Shown: positions 10,301 through 22,486, numbered from the stretch's first letter. The stretch: DNA of 64,000 nt from Anoplolepis gracilipes (GCF_047496725.1 NC_132975.1:542001-606000); one strand, 5' to 3'. The notes: generated by a model from the letters alone, not told the origin. Numbers and translations are program-made.

Positions 10301-11096
10301 ACAATGTTAGTTCATATACCGGGTGTCAATTTATTAAGGTGAACATGTATCGGGAGTTGTATTTCCGCTCATTCGCAGTTACGATCTCTTTCCTTGAGTG
10401 ATTTTAGCTTGTTATATAGATTTACTTTATATTTTTGTTATACCGGGTGGTGGTTAATTCTCGATGCGTGTGTCTATGGTGATGTGTACGTGTATGTTTG
10501 TGTTTAGTAAGAGTGATGACGACGAGGTGGAGTGAACATTGGTTTATATTATCGCTATTACTTAATTTACGTTATTCTATTGACGCATACTTAATATTAT
10601 GTTTCCTTTTTATTTTTCAGATACTGCAACTAGAGTGACAAAACTAAATGGGTAATTATAATAAAATTAAGATGTTCGACCGACTTGGTGGGTCGTTTCT
10701 CTTCTCTTTTTCAGGTGCTGAGGAGGCGGACCAGAAGGTGATATACCGGGTGGCCGGAAAATAGGTGAGAATTTTCATTGGACAATTAATTAATTATTTT
10801 CCTTCATTTTTAGGTAGGTGATAGGGGAGAACCAGTGATGGGGATAAAACAGGAAAAAAAAAGGAAGAAAAAGAAAAAAAAAAGGAAAAGGATGTTTTAG
10901 CCGGAAACATAATAAAAGGTATTTATCGGCTTAATCTATTTTTGATAATAACTATATATATATATATGTATATATAAAAAGAAAAGGAAAGTAAAAGAAT
11001 TTTATAGGTGCTTAACGCTTACTATGTCTACTTAACAGGTGACGTATGGAGTCAACGGACGGCGACTGGTGTCAAGCGGAGGCGCTGGACGTGACA

Positions 11097-11107
11097 CCCC
11101 CCTCCTT
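11097..11107 (-). other. Polypurine tract, copy A
   Basis: On the minus strand AAGGAGGGGGG directly precedes the TGTCACG start of the 3' LTR, as expected for plus-strand priming. Confidence 0.85.
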
Positions 11108-11157
11108 AAAAGTGGAGCAGCGTGAAATGATGCGACGGTGAGCTCGTTGAACTCGGC

Positions 11158-13013
11158 TTACGGTGCGGTTGATAGACGGTTGATCTTTCGTTCCAAGTGC
11201 AAGTAGGCTTCTCGCAGGTTGGCGATCTCTGAAGATATGGCGGGAGTCCTCTCCTTGGAAGAGTGGTGAATCGTCATCGTATCCGTGGATTCATGAGAGA
11301 TGTCCTTCTGGATTCGGTGATCTATCATTGGGCGCGATAATGGAGAATTGCTGAGTGTCTTGGCAGGTGTTTCCTGTTTGGTTGGTTTTTGAGAGTTGGC
11401 ACTATCATCAGTCATTAACATATCATCATTTGTTAATATGTTTTTATTTTTCAGGCTCGAGTTTCGATAGCTTAACTTTCTTGCTAGGCTTTTCAAGATG
11501 ATAAATAAGGTGAGTATTATAATTCCACCAATAACTGTTGTTGTTACCGAGACCTCCACGATGTATACAGGGCTCGAGTGGTCTGGTCGTCCTGGAGAGT
11601 CGTCTGTGCTTGGATTCTGTACGTCCGAGTGCTCGTGAATCTCGTTTAACTCGTCGATATGTTGACCCCATGGTAGCGTTCTTGATTGGAGGCCTTGAGG
11701 ATCGATAGCAGACACTTTCAACTCTGGAGTGAATACGTACCATTTGTTTCTCATTTTGTACATTGCCGTAGCAAGCGGATCGCATTCAATTTCTGTGCCT
11801 TCGCCAGATATAACGCGTGTTCTTGGCTTTAGGTACATGGGCTTCCCGTCTATTATTACTGGGAGCTCCTGGAAACAGCTTTCCGTGGCCCTGATCCGTG
11901 CAGGTACAGGAGTACATCGAAATACTTGTACAGCTTCCCCTCGTACGCGCGCTGAGTATCCTGGTGTTTTTGTGACGGCGTACGCAAATGATGGAGGGTC
12001 TTGGTGAGCCATGGCGGTCAAGGCGTGTAATTTTGTTACTTCCGTGAGGCATTTCCTCATGACAAGGTCTTCGTAGGTATTTTTACGCTCAGGTCTGTCT
12101 TTGTGTTACTCTTGTACGAAAAGTACGAGTGGTGAGATCGGTGCACCTTATTTACGGATGGTTGATTCTTTACGTAAGAGTCGTTGATTTCCCGTATTAC
12201 TAGTCGGGGGTTTTCGGTCTGTATCACAGTGGCGTTGCAGACGTCGTGACGCGCTCGAGCAAACGCGAGCAGGTTGGTGTTTTCTACCGTTAAGGCGTAT
12301 GCCGTGGGACGTCCCGTAATTTGTAGTCTTTTGGCAATTCCTCTATACAAGACGGTATGCCGTAGTTGAGTGCATCCTCCGTGAACAAAGGGGGACCAGA
12401 AATTATGAAAGCCCTCTTCGTCGGTGCATTCAAGGTCGATGTATGTGCAACTAGCACCACTAGGTAAGAATATCTTGGTTTCCATCGTGTCGATCTTGAC
12501 AATGGTCCGTTTGAACGTTATGTGCAAGTACACGTTTATGACGCGTTTTGTTTTCAGGTCGTCTGATGGCAGGTTGTGGGCGCTGACGGTTTCGGTCGGC
12601 GGAATAGTGCGGCTATTCACGCGGTTGGCGGAAAGGCCGTCAAGGGTCTGGTTCCCGAATTGCAGTTTCCCTTGTGCGTGTATGTGCATGCATACAGGAG
12701 CAGATACAGATAAGTAATGTCGTTTATTGCTGGTAGGTGTTGTAGATTCCCTCGTGGTGTGGTCCGTGTGGCTGATCACGTAGTCTATCTCTATGCGGCA
12801 GCTTAGTACGTCCGCTGTGGTGAGTCTGGGCTTCGCGAGGATCTCCACGCTCACATCTCGGGTGATTGGAAGCTTCCCGTGTAATCGACAGGCGTTGTTA
12901 TCGAGCAGCGAGATTGTGGTCCCGTTGTCGCACGGCGTGTTGCAGTCGTAGCCTACGAGGGCGTTGCAGTCCTGGGTTGCCAGATACGCTAGGAAGACGA
13001 TCAGTGAGGCCAT
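11158..13013 (-). pseudogene. env: env of copy A, frameshifted
   Basis: Two frames, 13013-12057 (318 codons) and 12060-11158 (300 codons), together cover the product that is a single 618-codon frame in copy B. A one-base loss in an A-run near 12079-12086 separates them. The N-terminal piece keeps the signal peptide and most of the Cys-rich ectodomain; the C-terminal piece has the membrane segment and tail. As it stands this copy would give a secreted, truncated ectodomain. Confidence 0.88.
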
Positions 13014-13108
13014 TGTGAACTCTATGTTGATTCTGCTTAAGAGAAAAATGTAGAACAGTACGTTCCGGTCTGAACCAGAAAATGGAGAAGATAACTGAGT
13101 AATCCAAT

Positions 13109-13128
13109 CTGAAACAGAAGAAAGGTAG
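13109..13128 (-). promoter_or_regulatory. env splice acceptor, copy A
   Basis: On the minus strand, CTACCTTTCTTCTGTTTCAG lies between the pol stop and the env start, so env is probably made from a spliced mRNA as in gypsy and retroviruses. Confidence 0.6.
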
Positions 13129-16100
13129 TCATCCTGGTTCGCCGTAGTGGGCTTTCCGTAGTCTATTGACGTGCACTATTCGCGTTGATTTATTAATTTG
13201 AATTCGCACGTTTTCGTGGTCGAGGATTTCGATAATGCGGTACGGGCCGTGATATTCTTTTCCGAATTTATCTGTTTTACTCTCGTTTAATAGAAAGACG
13301 TTATCGTTTGCGTTGAAAGTCGTCGGGTTTACGCGTTTGTCGTAGTAATTTTTGGAGCGCTCTTTAGCCCTAATGAGATTAGCTCTAGCGACTTCCTGTA
13401 TATCACAGATTTTTTCGAACAGGTTTGTTAAGTAGGAGTGATATGTTTCAGGATCTTTTTCGGGGTTGTGTCCCGATGGAACTCTGGCGACACGTCCGAA
13501 GATCAATTCGTGAGGTGTGTACCCGGTACCTTCGTGTACTGAGGTATTATACGAAAAACTGGCACGCTCAATGAGGTCGTCCCATGCTTCTTCCTTATTG
13601 ACGAAGCACTTCAGGTATTCCATTAGAACGAGGTGCGACCTTTCGAGTGACCCATTAGATTGTGGATGGTGAGCAGTCGTTCGGAAGTGTTGGATACGGA
13701 ACTTTTTGGTTACGCTTTTCATGAGTACACCGGTAAAGTTCGTCCCTTGGTCGGTGAGTATGCTTCGGGGGCATCCAAAACGACAGATAAAATAGTGGAT
13801 AAAGGCGTTCGCCGTGGTTTCGCCTCTAGCGTCTGGTAGTGGTGCGTATACTGAGTATTTTGTGAGGAGATCTTGCATCGTTAGAACGTATGAGTTGCCG
13901 CTAGGAGTGGTTCTGAGTGGTCCTACTATGTCGAGAGCCACTTTGTCGAAGGCGCGTCCAGGTGTGTCGGTCAATATCATTGGTTGTCGAGTCTTCCTTC
14001 TGACTAGTTTCATAGATTGACACGTTCGACAATTCCTGATGTAGTTTAATATATCGCCTTTCATTTTGTTCCATGTAAACCTTTGTTTAATTCGCTGGTA
14101 CGTCTTCGTGACGCCCTTGTGTCCACCGACGGCAGATTCGTGATTTTCGCGGATTATCGCTGTACGGTCCTCTACCGGAGGGGTGACGGTTGGTCCATGA
14201 CATATGCTGATGGTGACGGGCCTTTCGGAGAGTATCGCTTGCAGTGTCTGTAAGACTCGATCCCATGGTATCGTGTCGAGGCTGGGTGTCTCTCGTATGC
14301 TAACAGTATGTAGTTGTAATTCCGTCATCACGTCGAGGGTTGATCTGAAACATTCCTTTAAGATTTCTTCGTCCAATAATGTTGTTCTTTTCTCTTTTGC
14401 AGGTAGTACTATAATGTGTCGTCCCGCGTCTATGGATGGATAGACTCGCGCTCTTCCGAGCATTAAGTCGTCTAGCGGAGGTAGGTATCCATCTTGCTGT
14501 AATTCCATAGCTCCTTTATCGAAGGGGTGTTTATCAACGGTGACCAGTATGATTGTGTTATCGTTGCAATTCAGTAATGGTATGTTGCGTTTTTTTATAC
14601 GGCATCTTGTGCTATGGGTGGTTATTAATTCTGGTCTCATTTGCAGAGTTTCTTCTTCGGGAAGAATTTCCAAGGTATCGAATTCCTTATCGCTGTTGTC
14701 GTCAACAGTGGTTTCGTCCGGCGGTTCTGTCACGGGGTCGGGTGGAGGTTCTGGGGGTATAGAAGGTAAGTGTGATATTGTTTTTCCTCGTGACTGAAAT
14801 TGCGCTACGTTATCGACGCGTTCATTGTTCGTCTGTTCGTCAAGGAGGTCCAAGAGTCCTTTCGTAATTAACGGTGGTGATTGTTGGTTATTCGTGAAAC
14901 GTGGGGAAGGTGAAGGATGGGAAGACGTGGGGGGAGGTGGACCGGATGATAGAGGTTTACTGTCGAATATTTCCTCAGAAGAGTCGGAAGCTACAACATA
15001 CGGCCGTGAGGTGATTATTTCACTCTCGACCGTAGACCTTCTGGTAGGTACTTTCCGACGCCTTTCATCATCAGAACTGTCATCGTCAGTGCTTGTAATT
15101 AGGTCTCGTACTTTCTGAGGGAGACGTATGCGTTTTTTTTCGATCGGGAGAATGGAAACAGTAGCGGTTATAGGATTTCTGGACAGGGCATCGGCATTTT
15201 TGTTCGTGACACCTGTCTTGTATGCGACTGTATATTCGTATTCTTCGAGTTTCAGGCGCCATCGCATAAGGCGAGAGGTCGGGTCCTTCACTCGGTTTAA
15301 CCAGGCGAGCGGTTGGTGATCCGTCACGAGCGTAAACTTGCGCCCGTAGAGGTAAGGTCTGAAGTGTCCGACGCAATAAATTATGGCTAGCAGCTCTTTC
15401 TCTGTTGTCGAGTAGTTCCTTTCGGCTGAATTGAGTACTCTGGACGTATACGCGATTGGCAAGTCTTGGCCGATTGTTCCTTGGCTTAGGACTCCAGCGA
15501 TAGCGTAGTCAGATGCGTCCGTGGTGAGCAGGAATTCTCGCGTGAAATCCGGGAATTGCAGTACCGGTTCTTCGCAGAGTCGTCTTCGAAGAGTCTCAAA
15601 AGCGTGTTGTGTATTTTCGTTCCATGAGAAGGTACTGTTTTTCTTCAGGAGGTCCGACATTGGTTTAGCTATTCCTGAAAAATCGGGGATGAAGCGGCGG
15701 TAGTAGCCTGATAAGCCTAGAAATTGTCGTACGTTTTTCAGACTCCTTGGAACTGGAAAGTCTTTAACAGCTGAGACTTTCTGGGGGTCAGGGCGTACGC
15801 CAGTATCTGTAATTACGTGCCCGAGATAGACGACTTCATGTCGCAAAAACTCACATTTATCTGGTTGTAAAGTGAGATTGGCGGTTTTTAAACGTTTCAT
15901 TAATTTATTCATTTTAATGTCATGTTCCCGTAACGAGCTTGCGTATATCACTATGTCGTCCATGTACACCAAAAGTTCTATACCTTGCAGTCCGGTCAAT
16001 ATTTGGTCCATTAATCGTTGGAAAGTGGCCGGTGCGTTTCTGAGTCCGAATGGCATCCTGGAGAATTGGTAATGGCCATGTGGTGTAGAGAAAGCTGTTT

Positions 16101-18033
16101 TGTGCGCATCCTTGGGATCCATTGGGATTTGATGGAACCCACTGGCGAGGTCGAGGACGGAGAAATATTTTGCACTGCCCAACTGGTCGAGGATATCGCT
16201 GATATTTGGCAGAGGGTAGGCGTCTCCTAGCGTTTTTTCGTTGAGCCTTCTGTAATCGATGACCATTCGCCATCTCTTGTTTCCAGTTGAGTCCGGTTTC
16301 TTCGGAACGATCCAGACGGGGGAACTGTACGGTGAAGTGGATGGTGTCACTATATTTTTCTGAAGGAGCTCGTTGACCTGTTTATTTATTTCTTCTCGAT
16401 GTATTGGCGGAAATCTATACTGCTTCGTGTGTATAGGTATCTCGTCCGAAGTGATTATTTTATGGGTGATTGTTGAAGTTTGGTCCAGATATTCTCCTGG
16501 TACGTAGAATCTGTCATTGTGTCGTTTTATTAGTTCAAAAATATTCTCTTTTTCTAGGTCGTTAAGATGATCGAGGCGCAAGAGTCGTATTATTTGAGTA
16601 ATTCTGTCCGGTGTAGAGTCTTCCTTATGATTGTGTTCGCGCTGGGTGAGTATCTCGGGTGAGTTCCTTAAGTTTTTCCAATGTATCTTCTCGTTTACCA
16701 TATTAACTATTTGCATTTTGTGTATGTCGTTGTATTTCGCAAGATTAGATGCACGCTGATCGATGAGAGTGAAATGATGTATATTATTATTTGTTTCAGG
16801 TTGCTTATTTGTAGCTACGCACAAAGGGGGTGAGTCATCCGCTTTTGCGGGGTTTAGAGGAAAGTAAGGAAGAGCAATTATAGAAGATTGACCGCCTGGG
16901 CCGAGACCAGAGGAAGGGGTTCGCACCGACGCGAGAGCGGCATCGTCGTTCGCCGGCGGAGATAAGGATCCCCTTTCTGTGTAAGTAATGTGAGAATGAT
17001 TTGTGATAATAGTATTAGAATCAAGGGACGTGTGCGTAGAAACGATTGTAGCTTGAAGTGTTGCATTTTTTGTAGAAAGGGATGGGGGATAATCGGGAGA
17101 GGTATTGGGATGTCGACCTAGGTCGACGCCGCACCTTGGTGCGACAAGGGGAAGGCAGTGCTCCTGCCCGTAGAGATGATAGTCGGGATCGACGTTTTGT
17201 GTTGGTGTATTAAGAAGAGGAAGAGAGGGGGTAAATGTATTTTGGTTTTGTAGCGTATTTTGTTTGTTAAATGATGAGTTTGATTGTTTGTTGTTTTCAA
17301 TGTGTATCTTGGTCTTTGTGTTATTGTGTAGTTTGTTTGGTTGTTTATTTTTGCATGTAGTAAAATTATCTTGACTCGTTGCAGGTGCAGTGCGTGCTTC
17401 TTGGGTGCGAAGGCTTTTGCTCGCTTGAATTTTGACGGGACTATTGCCCGATGGGCTAGAGGGTTGCCTCAGAGGCTCCCTGGAAGGGGGGTCCTGTGAT
17501 ATTTTTGTTACTTCTGTTAGCGTAACGGTAGGTATTATAATTTCTACTTCTTCGTCTAATGTATTCGTGATGCCGATATATGCCTTGTCGTTGATACACG
17601 TGACAAGTGCATCTCCGGCGAAGACCGCGTCGCGGGCGCGTATCGGGGCGAGATAACCCGTTTTAATTTCCGGATTAGCTATGCGGACCGTGATTCCCAG
17701 CTTCATACGTGAGGGTATGACAATGGACTCCTTGTCCTTGAATGGAAACGCGCAGTCGCGCCACGTGATTAACTTATTACCGTAATTAATGCACGCGTTA
17801 TGTTCAGTGAAGAACGACGAACCTAATATGCCCTGTGTGATTATAGGGAATTCGTCGGCTACCACGTGGAAAACTACTGGGGTTTCCGAAACGTATGCTA
17901 TGGCGGATCCCAGAGTGGTGACAACATTTTCGGTGATACCCGTTAATTGGATAGTCTCCTTGTTGTTGATTTGAATATCGGATTTAATGCAACCTTTCTT
18001 TATTATATTAGGCTGTGCTCCTGTATCGAGCAT
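13129..18033 (-). CDS. pol: Pol polyprotein of copy A (protease, RT, RNase H, integrase)
   Basis: Open frame of 1,634 codons from the ATG at 18033; as in copy B it is expected to be translated as a -1 extension of Gag, so the real product starts upstream. It contains the protease motif LDTGAQ, the RT box YMDD, an RNase H with TDAS, an HHCC zinc finger and a DDE integrase in gypsy order. It differs from the copy B product at a handful of residues, none in these motifs, and has no internal stop. See the copy B entry for domain positions and the two unusual long linkers. Confidence 0.93.
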   Translation of the reverse strand: MLDTGAQPNIIKKGCIKSDIQINNKETIQLTGITENVVTTLGSAIAYVSETPVVFHVVADEFPIITQGILGSSFFTEHNACINYGNKLITWRDCAFPFKDKESIVIPSRMKLGITVRIANPEIKTGYLAPIRARDAVFAGDALVTCINDKAYIGITNTLDEEVEIIIPTVTLTEVTKISQDPPSREPLRQPSSPSGNSPVKIQASKSLRTQEARTAPATSQDNFTTCKNKQPNKLHNNTKTKIHIENNKQSNSSFNKQNTLQNQNTFTPSLPLLNTPTQNVDPDYHLYGQEHCLPLVAPRCGVDLGRHPNTSPDYPPSLSTKNATLQATIVSTHTSLDSNTIITNHSHITYTERGSLSPPANDDAALASVRTPSSGLGPGGQSSIIALPYFPLNPAKADDSPPLCVATNKQPETNNNIHHFTLIDQRASNLAKYNDIHKMQIVNMVNEKIHWKNLRNSPEILTQREHNHKEDSTPDRITQIIRLLRLDHLNDLEKENIFELIKRHNDRFYVPGEYLDQTSTITHKIITSDEIPIHTKQYRFPPIHREEINKQVNELLQKNIVTPSTSPYSSPVWIVPKKPDSTGNKRWRMVIDYRRLNEKTLGDAYPLPNISDILDQLGSAKYFSVLDLASGFHQIPMDPKDAHKTAFSTPHGHYQFSRMPFGLRNAPATFQRLMDQILTGLQGIELLVYMDDIVIYASSLREHDIKMNKLMKRLKTANLTLQPDKCEFLRHEVVYLGHVITDTGVRPDPQKVSAVKDFPVPRSLKNVRQFLGLSGYYRRFIPDFSGIAKPMSDLLKKNSTFSWNENTQHAFETLRRRLCEEPVLQFPDFTREFLLTTDASDYAIAGVLSQGTIGQDLPIAYTSRVLNSAERNYSTTEKELLAIIYCVGHFRPYLYGRKFTLVTDHQPLAWLNRVKDPTSRLMRWRLKLEEYEYTVAYKTGVTNKNADALSRNPITATVSILPIEKKRIRLPQKVRDLITSTDDDSSDDERRRKVPTRRSTVESEIITSRPYVVASDSSEEIFDSKPLSSGPPPPTSSHPSPSPRFTNNQQSPPLITKGLLDLLDEQTNNERVDNVAQFQSRGKTISHLPSIPPEPPPDPVTEPPDETTVDDNSDKEFDTLEILPEEETLQMRPELITTHSTRCRIKKRNIPLLNCNDNTIILVTVDKHPFDKGAMELQQDGYLPPLDDLMLGRARVYPSIDAGRHIIVLPAKEKRTTLLDEEILKECFRSTLDVMTELQLHTVSIRETPSLDTIPWDRVLQTLQAILSERPVTISICHGPTVTPPVEDRTAIIRENHESAVGGHKGVTKTYQRIKQRFTWNKMKGDILNYIRNCRTCQSMKLVRRKTRQPMILTDTPGRAFDKVALDIVGPLRTTPSGNSYVLTMQDLLTKYSVYAPLPDARGETTANAFIHYFICRFGCPRSILTDQGTNFTGVLMKSVTKKFRIQHFRTTAHHPQSNGSLERSHLVLMEYLKCFVNKEEAWDDLIERASFSYNTSVHEGTGYTPHELIFGRVARVPSGHNPEKDPETYHSYLTNLFEKICDIQEVARANLIRAKERSKNYYDKRVNPTTFNANDNVFLLNESKTDKFGKEYHGPYRIIEILDHENVRIQINKSTRIVHVNRLRKAHYGEPG

Positions 18034-19343
18034 GAAGGCTGTTGGTCCTCGGAAAGACGGTGATGCGAGCTCGACGGCCGGTACGTTTCCGTCGTCTCCT
18101 CGGAGGACGTGAAGGGATCTGGTTTCCCTTCCATGCAGAGGGTGGAGCGGATTTGGAAAGGGCCTCGGGACGCTCCGTTGACCGAGACCTCTGTTCGGTT
18201 TCCCGAATTTCGCGGAGGTGGATTATTCATATTACTATTAGCGAGCGTATTATGAGAGTTATTGGAATAATTATTATTATTATTGTTATTGTACTTTTCG
18301 CGATACTGTCGTTTACGGCACTCGTGTATGAGGTGTCCGATCTTTTGGCAGTACCCGCAAATTTTTCGTTCGTGTGCATTCCCGGGACCGGGCGGCGTAT
18401 TCGCTACCGCAGTCTGATCGCGTTGGAGAATTTGCGTCACGGGGGCCGGTGCAGCGTTACTATTGTGATTATTGTTACCGTTCGCGTTTCGAGTGCTCTT
18501 GTATCTTATCTCCTCTCTTTCTAGGCGTTTATTAATTGTGACCACTTTAGAGCAGGCGTCGGGGAGGCTACTATATCCTTCAGCGCGAAGTTCTATTCTA
18601 TATTCGCGTGGAAGTCCTTCGTAAAACGCTTCTAACGCGAAACCTTCTATTCCGGCAATCTCATTTTCGGATAACGGTCTACCGAGTTGGACTTGATCTC
18701 CTTCAATTATGGCCGTTTTCAGATCCTTAACACGCCCGATGTAGTCAAGTATGTGCTCGTTCGGCTTTTTGTATGCCATGCTTAATTGTCCGCGATAATA
18801 GTTCGAGCTTCTAGCGGGACCGAAAGTTCGCCTGAGGCAGTCGAGAAATTTTTCCACGGTCGGGTGGATTTCATCCTCTACGGCTAAATATGCGTGGTGC
18901 GTTAATTTATTTCGTAGCATACGGACAAATAATGCTTCGTCTACCAACGGTACCGATTCTTTTGCCCTTTTGCATGCCCTAGCGAATTGTAGCACGGGGA
19001 TGTTATGCCCGTCGTATTTCGGCACCAGTTCGAGAGCGTCGCGCAGATATGATTTCGGATATCCCATAGGATAATGAGAACCGTCGATTCCGGCGGCTGA
19101 GGTCGTGGGCTTGATATCGTTATACGAGGCGTTCGACATGTTAAACGATGGAGGCGCGTTATTTGTTACGTCCGCTGGGCTCGAGGCCTGCAAACCGGGT
19201 AGATTTTTAGCGAACGCGCGCATCATGTTTTCCAACATTTCAGTTCGGATTTTTAATTCTCTTTCTTTTTCGCGTAGATCTCTAAAAGCTTCCTCATGGT
19301 TTTCGCGTTCTATGTTTCCCGAGAGATCATCGGATTGAGCCAT
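18003..19343 (-). CDS. gag: Gag of copy A
   Basis: This 446-codon frame starts at ATG 19343 (MAQSDDLSGN); the frame is open a further 42 codons upstream but only from a GTG. It has a charged N-terminal helix, a gypsy-type capsid region with YRGQLSMAYKKPNEHILDYI, and one CCHC zinc knuckle (C-x2-C-x4-H-x4-C) followed by an Asn-rich stretch. It is almost identical to copy B Gag. It overlaps pol, with the slippery heptamer (GAAAGGG on the plus strand) at 18156-18162. Confidence 0.9.
   Translation of the reverse strand: MAQSDDLSGNIERENHEEAFRDLREKERELKIRTEMLENMMRAFAKNLPGLQASSPADVTNNAPPSFNMSNASYNDIKPTTSAAGIDGSHYPMGYPKSYLRDALELVPKYDGHNIPVLQFARACKRAKESVPLVDEALFVRMLRNKLTHHAYLAVEDEIHPTVEKFLDCLRRTFGPARSSNYYRGQLSMAYKKPNEHILDYIGRVKDLKTAIIEGDQVQLGRPLSENEIAGIEGFALEAFYEGLPREYRIELRAEGYSSLPDACSKVVTINKRLEREEIRYKSTRNANGNNNHNSNAAPAPVTQILQRDQTAVANTPPGPGNAHERKICGYCQKIGHLIHECRKRQYREKYNNNNNNNYSNNSHNTLANSNMNNPPPRNSGNRTEVSVNGASRGPFQIRSTLCMEGKPDPFTSSEETTETYRPSSSHHRLSEDQQPSCSIQEHSLI
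18156..18162 (-). promoter_or_regulatory. Candidate -1 frameshift heptamer, copy A
   Basis: CCCTTTC on the minus strand, in the X_XXY_YYZ phase relative to gag, inside the gag-pol overlap. Confidence 0.5.
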
Positions 19344-19787
19344 ATTTAAAGGTAAGTATTTATTATCGATGGTATAGCAGGACTCGCGGTTGCGAACGAT
19401 TGTGCGTATATAATTTCTTTTTGTTGCGGGTATGCGAAAGCGGAATCGCGTACAATCACCAGTTATCACGATTATGAACAGGTAATTATCACCTAAGAGG
19501 TTAGTGGTTAAATTAGTTTGGATACATATAACATGGATACATATATTTTACGAAGAATTTTAAGTAGTATTAAGGTATAAGGATTGATGGACAACGACCG
19601 ATTTGTTTATTTATTGAGGTTTGAAAAGACTTTAATTGTAACTTTACTTTTAATTTCCTTCGAGACTAGTAAAAGAAATAATTCGCGATGATGATTTTAA
19701 GAAAGAAAGATTTTCTTGAGAAAATGTACTCGTTTTCGATAACGAAGAATAGTAACTTTTATTTTTGCACTGATTTTTAGCGGTAAT

Positions 19788-19831
19788 ATCCCACCGCTGT
19801 CACCAGTTGTTACGTCCCGCCGCTGTCACCA
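19788..19831 (-). other. Primer-binding site plus its copy inside the LTR, copy A
   Basis: On the minus strand the LTR end (19808) is followed by TGGTGACAGCGGTGGGAT (19805-19788), which fits the 3' end of a tRNA-Leu. A near copy lies inside the LTR at 19831-19814, 26 bp away. Copy A thus has two units of a 26-bp LTR-end/PBS repeat. Confidence 0.75.
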
Positions 19832-20801
19832 GTTGTTACGTCCTCTGCGTTCGCGAGCGAGGTGCGGTTACGATGGTTGGTGTACGCGGATCGCGGTGGC
19901 CGAGCGGTAAACCTGTCACGATCAGCGTAGCGGTGCACCGGAAACTAGAGGTCGGGACGTAATAGATAATAGGGAGGATGTGAAGTGAGTAGACAATGAA
20001 TGCAGATTGTTTACGTATACTGATTTTTATGTATTTATCATTATTTTATAATAAACATATATGTACAGTTATATTATATTTTTCAAGACGATTAGACAAT
20101 TAAATCACGGACGGTTATCAGGAGGCGAATTGATAGGTGCTTCAGCGGACGACAGGATGCATACTCGCCCGAAGAAAGCCTGGGAGGAAATGATCCTCGG
20201 TTGCGTAATCCCGAAGTCTATCAACGGCGGGGGCACGGGCCACGGACGGTATTCGATAGGCGGTAAGGGCCTATGTGAGGAAGCGACGACCCCGCTACTG
20301 GATGCCGGTGGAGTGACGGCGTCGTGTAGCTGGTCAGGGGTTGATGACTCCGATGTATGGGTTCCCGGTGGAGGGTAAGTGAAATACCCGACGGATGCTG
20401 GGCTCTGACTACCTGGTGGCGACGCAGCTGTTCGGACCGGCAGGTAGGAGCCGCCTTGGTATAGTGACCGGATGAGGCGCTTCAATTGGTGAGCACGCCC
20501 TGCTCGACGTGACCGACCCATGACGCAGCTAAGAAGGTAAGCGAAATCATAATCGACGCCATAGTTGAATACGCGGAGGGGTATAGACTGGGGTTAGTAA
20601 TAGTAACGCGAGTGATGAAAAGGAAAAAAAAAAAGAAAAGTGAAGAAAAAAAAACATGCGTTAAAGTAAATTGGTAAACGAGTTGACTTGACCTTATCTG
20701 ACGGGTTGCGGGGACAGGGTGAGCCTTAATGAGTTTACTTTAATTTAATATTTATTCTATATTTTAGATCAAGAAGAGCGATCGGAGGAATTGTGAGAGA
20801 C

Positions 20802-21105
20802 GCCCTGACAGAGGCGCGGTTCGTGGACTGAGAGGAGGCAGATCGCCCTGACAGAGGCGCGCTGCACGCTAGGAGGCGGAATGCCCTGAAAGAGGCGCTC
20901 CTCGGAGAAGAGAGTCGTTCGCCCTGAGAGAGGCGTGCGACCTAGAGAGGGGTAGTCCGGCTCTGAAGGAGGCGCACTACGAAGGATGAAGGCAGAGCCG
21001 CCCTGAATGAGGCGCACTGCTAGAAGGGACGTAGAATCGCCCTGAAAGAGGCACACTACGTAGGAAGGATGTAGGTCGCCCTGGAGGAGGCGCCCTACGG
21101 TGTAG
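20802..21105 (-). repeat. Hairpin array in the 5' LTR of copy A
   Basis: Same eight-unit array as at 38336-38637, on the minus strand. The extra unit lies at about 21339. Confidence 0.8.
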
Positions 21106-22439
21106 GTAAGAATGGTTATCGCTCTCTGTCTAATGACATTCCCTATGAAGACGTCCGAATAAAATATTAATCTCTTCGATTATAAGTTACAGATATCTGA
21201 GGCTCTGGGTATGTCAAGGCGGACGTCGCGGACCTTGCCACTGGTGAGCGGATAAGGGAAAAGAAAAGAAAAAAAAAGAAAGAAAGAAAAGAGAAAAAAA
21301 AAATATATATAGGAAGAAGCTATAGGGAATACAAGAACGCCCTGGAGGAGGCGCGCGTCGCCGCAGGATGAAAGAGAGAGCCCGAAGTAGGCTTGAAGGA
21401 AGGATGACCTCGTCAGATAAGTAGCACTAATTTGCCCGATAATTTCAATATTAAAATTAGAATAGAAAGCTTGTCTTTATATTTACAGGTATAGACGCGA
21501 GAGGTTAACGGCGAGAAGAATTGACACCGAAAAGATGACCGACGCCCGGAATGGACAGGGGCCGCGAACTGACACAAGTATGTATATTTCGAGTAATTAC
21601 ACGTAAACAATATGATTAATGATTACACGAATATATCTTAATAATTACGACAACGTACTCACTTCACTAAATTGTTATGTGTTACAGGAACCACTGGGAA
21701 GCACACTGTAACGCGGGTGTACACAAGAATGTGGATCTACAATATTAGTATTACAACATTAGTTAATAGAACTTTCCTTCGACTATGATTTCACGCACAG
21801 ACTAGTTTCGGACGCGTAAACGATATTATAGATAGGCGGCATTAACAATTGCATGGAGAGGAAAAGATAATACGCTTATATTGTTGATAGAAGTAATTCA
21901 CTGCAAACGAAAATTTAGATAAAATATCCTTAAAAGTGATAGATAGAATTCGATATGTATTGTGAGCGCCGTGGAAATCGATAAAGAGAAAGGAAATATA
22001 ATAGTAACAGTGGATACAAATAATCAAGAATAGATTTATACGACAGTAAACGTAAGAACTGAAGGCTAATTAATAGTATTCGCGATATGCTAGTCTCGAA
22101 GTCTCTCTGAATTAATGATTTTGTGTGAATAATATCGTAATGAACTAGAAACCACTGATTCGAAGATATAATATTAATTACACTGCGCGAAAACTTGCGA
22201 GAGCGTATGTATGATTGAATGTTATAAGGATAACCGATTATTAAATCGTATAAATGACTGTCTGTACGTACAATGAATTTACTGGGTACTGTATGAATCG
22301 AGTATTGACTGCTGATCGAATACTGATTATGCGAAAACTGAATGGTCGGAACGAACCGTACAACAGATTTTACTGTCGGGCGAAAGCCGAATACTAAATA
22401 TGATCTGAACTGTCTAATGATCTGAACTGTCTAGGCGAG

Positions 22440-22486
22440 AACTGAATACTCTGATTTTTGAGCACACGGTGCTCCCGTTTATATAC
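22440..22486 (-). promoter_or_regulatory. Core promoter in the 5' LTR of copy A
   Basis: TATATAAA on the minus strand (22485-22478), then a GAGCAC/GTGCTC inverted repeat and initiator-like TCAGA and TCAGTT about 30-40 nt downstream. This would drive gag-pol of copy A. Confidence 0.65.

Larger units (their letters stand above)
5368..11096 (-). repeat. 3' LTR of copy A (5.73 kb)
   Basis: Direct repeat of 19808-25537. In element orientation U3 runs from 11096 to about 8010, with a TATA box at 8045-8038, followed by R/U5 to 5368. It carries the hairpin array (about 6362-6662) and a 138-codon sense frame (6081-5665). LTRs of insect gypsy elements are usually a few hundred bp to about 2 kb, so this is exceptional. 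Compared with copy B it keeps about 36 bp near 9872-9907 that both B LTRs lack. Confidence 0.93.
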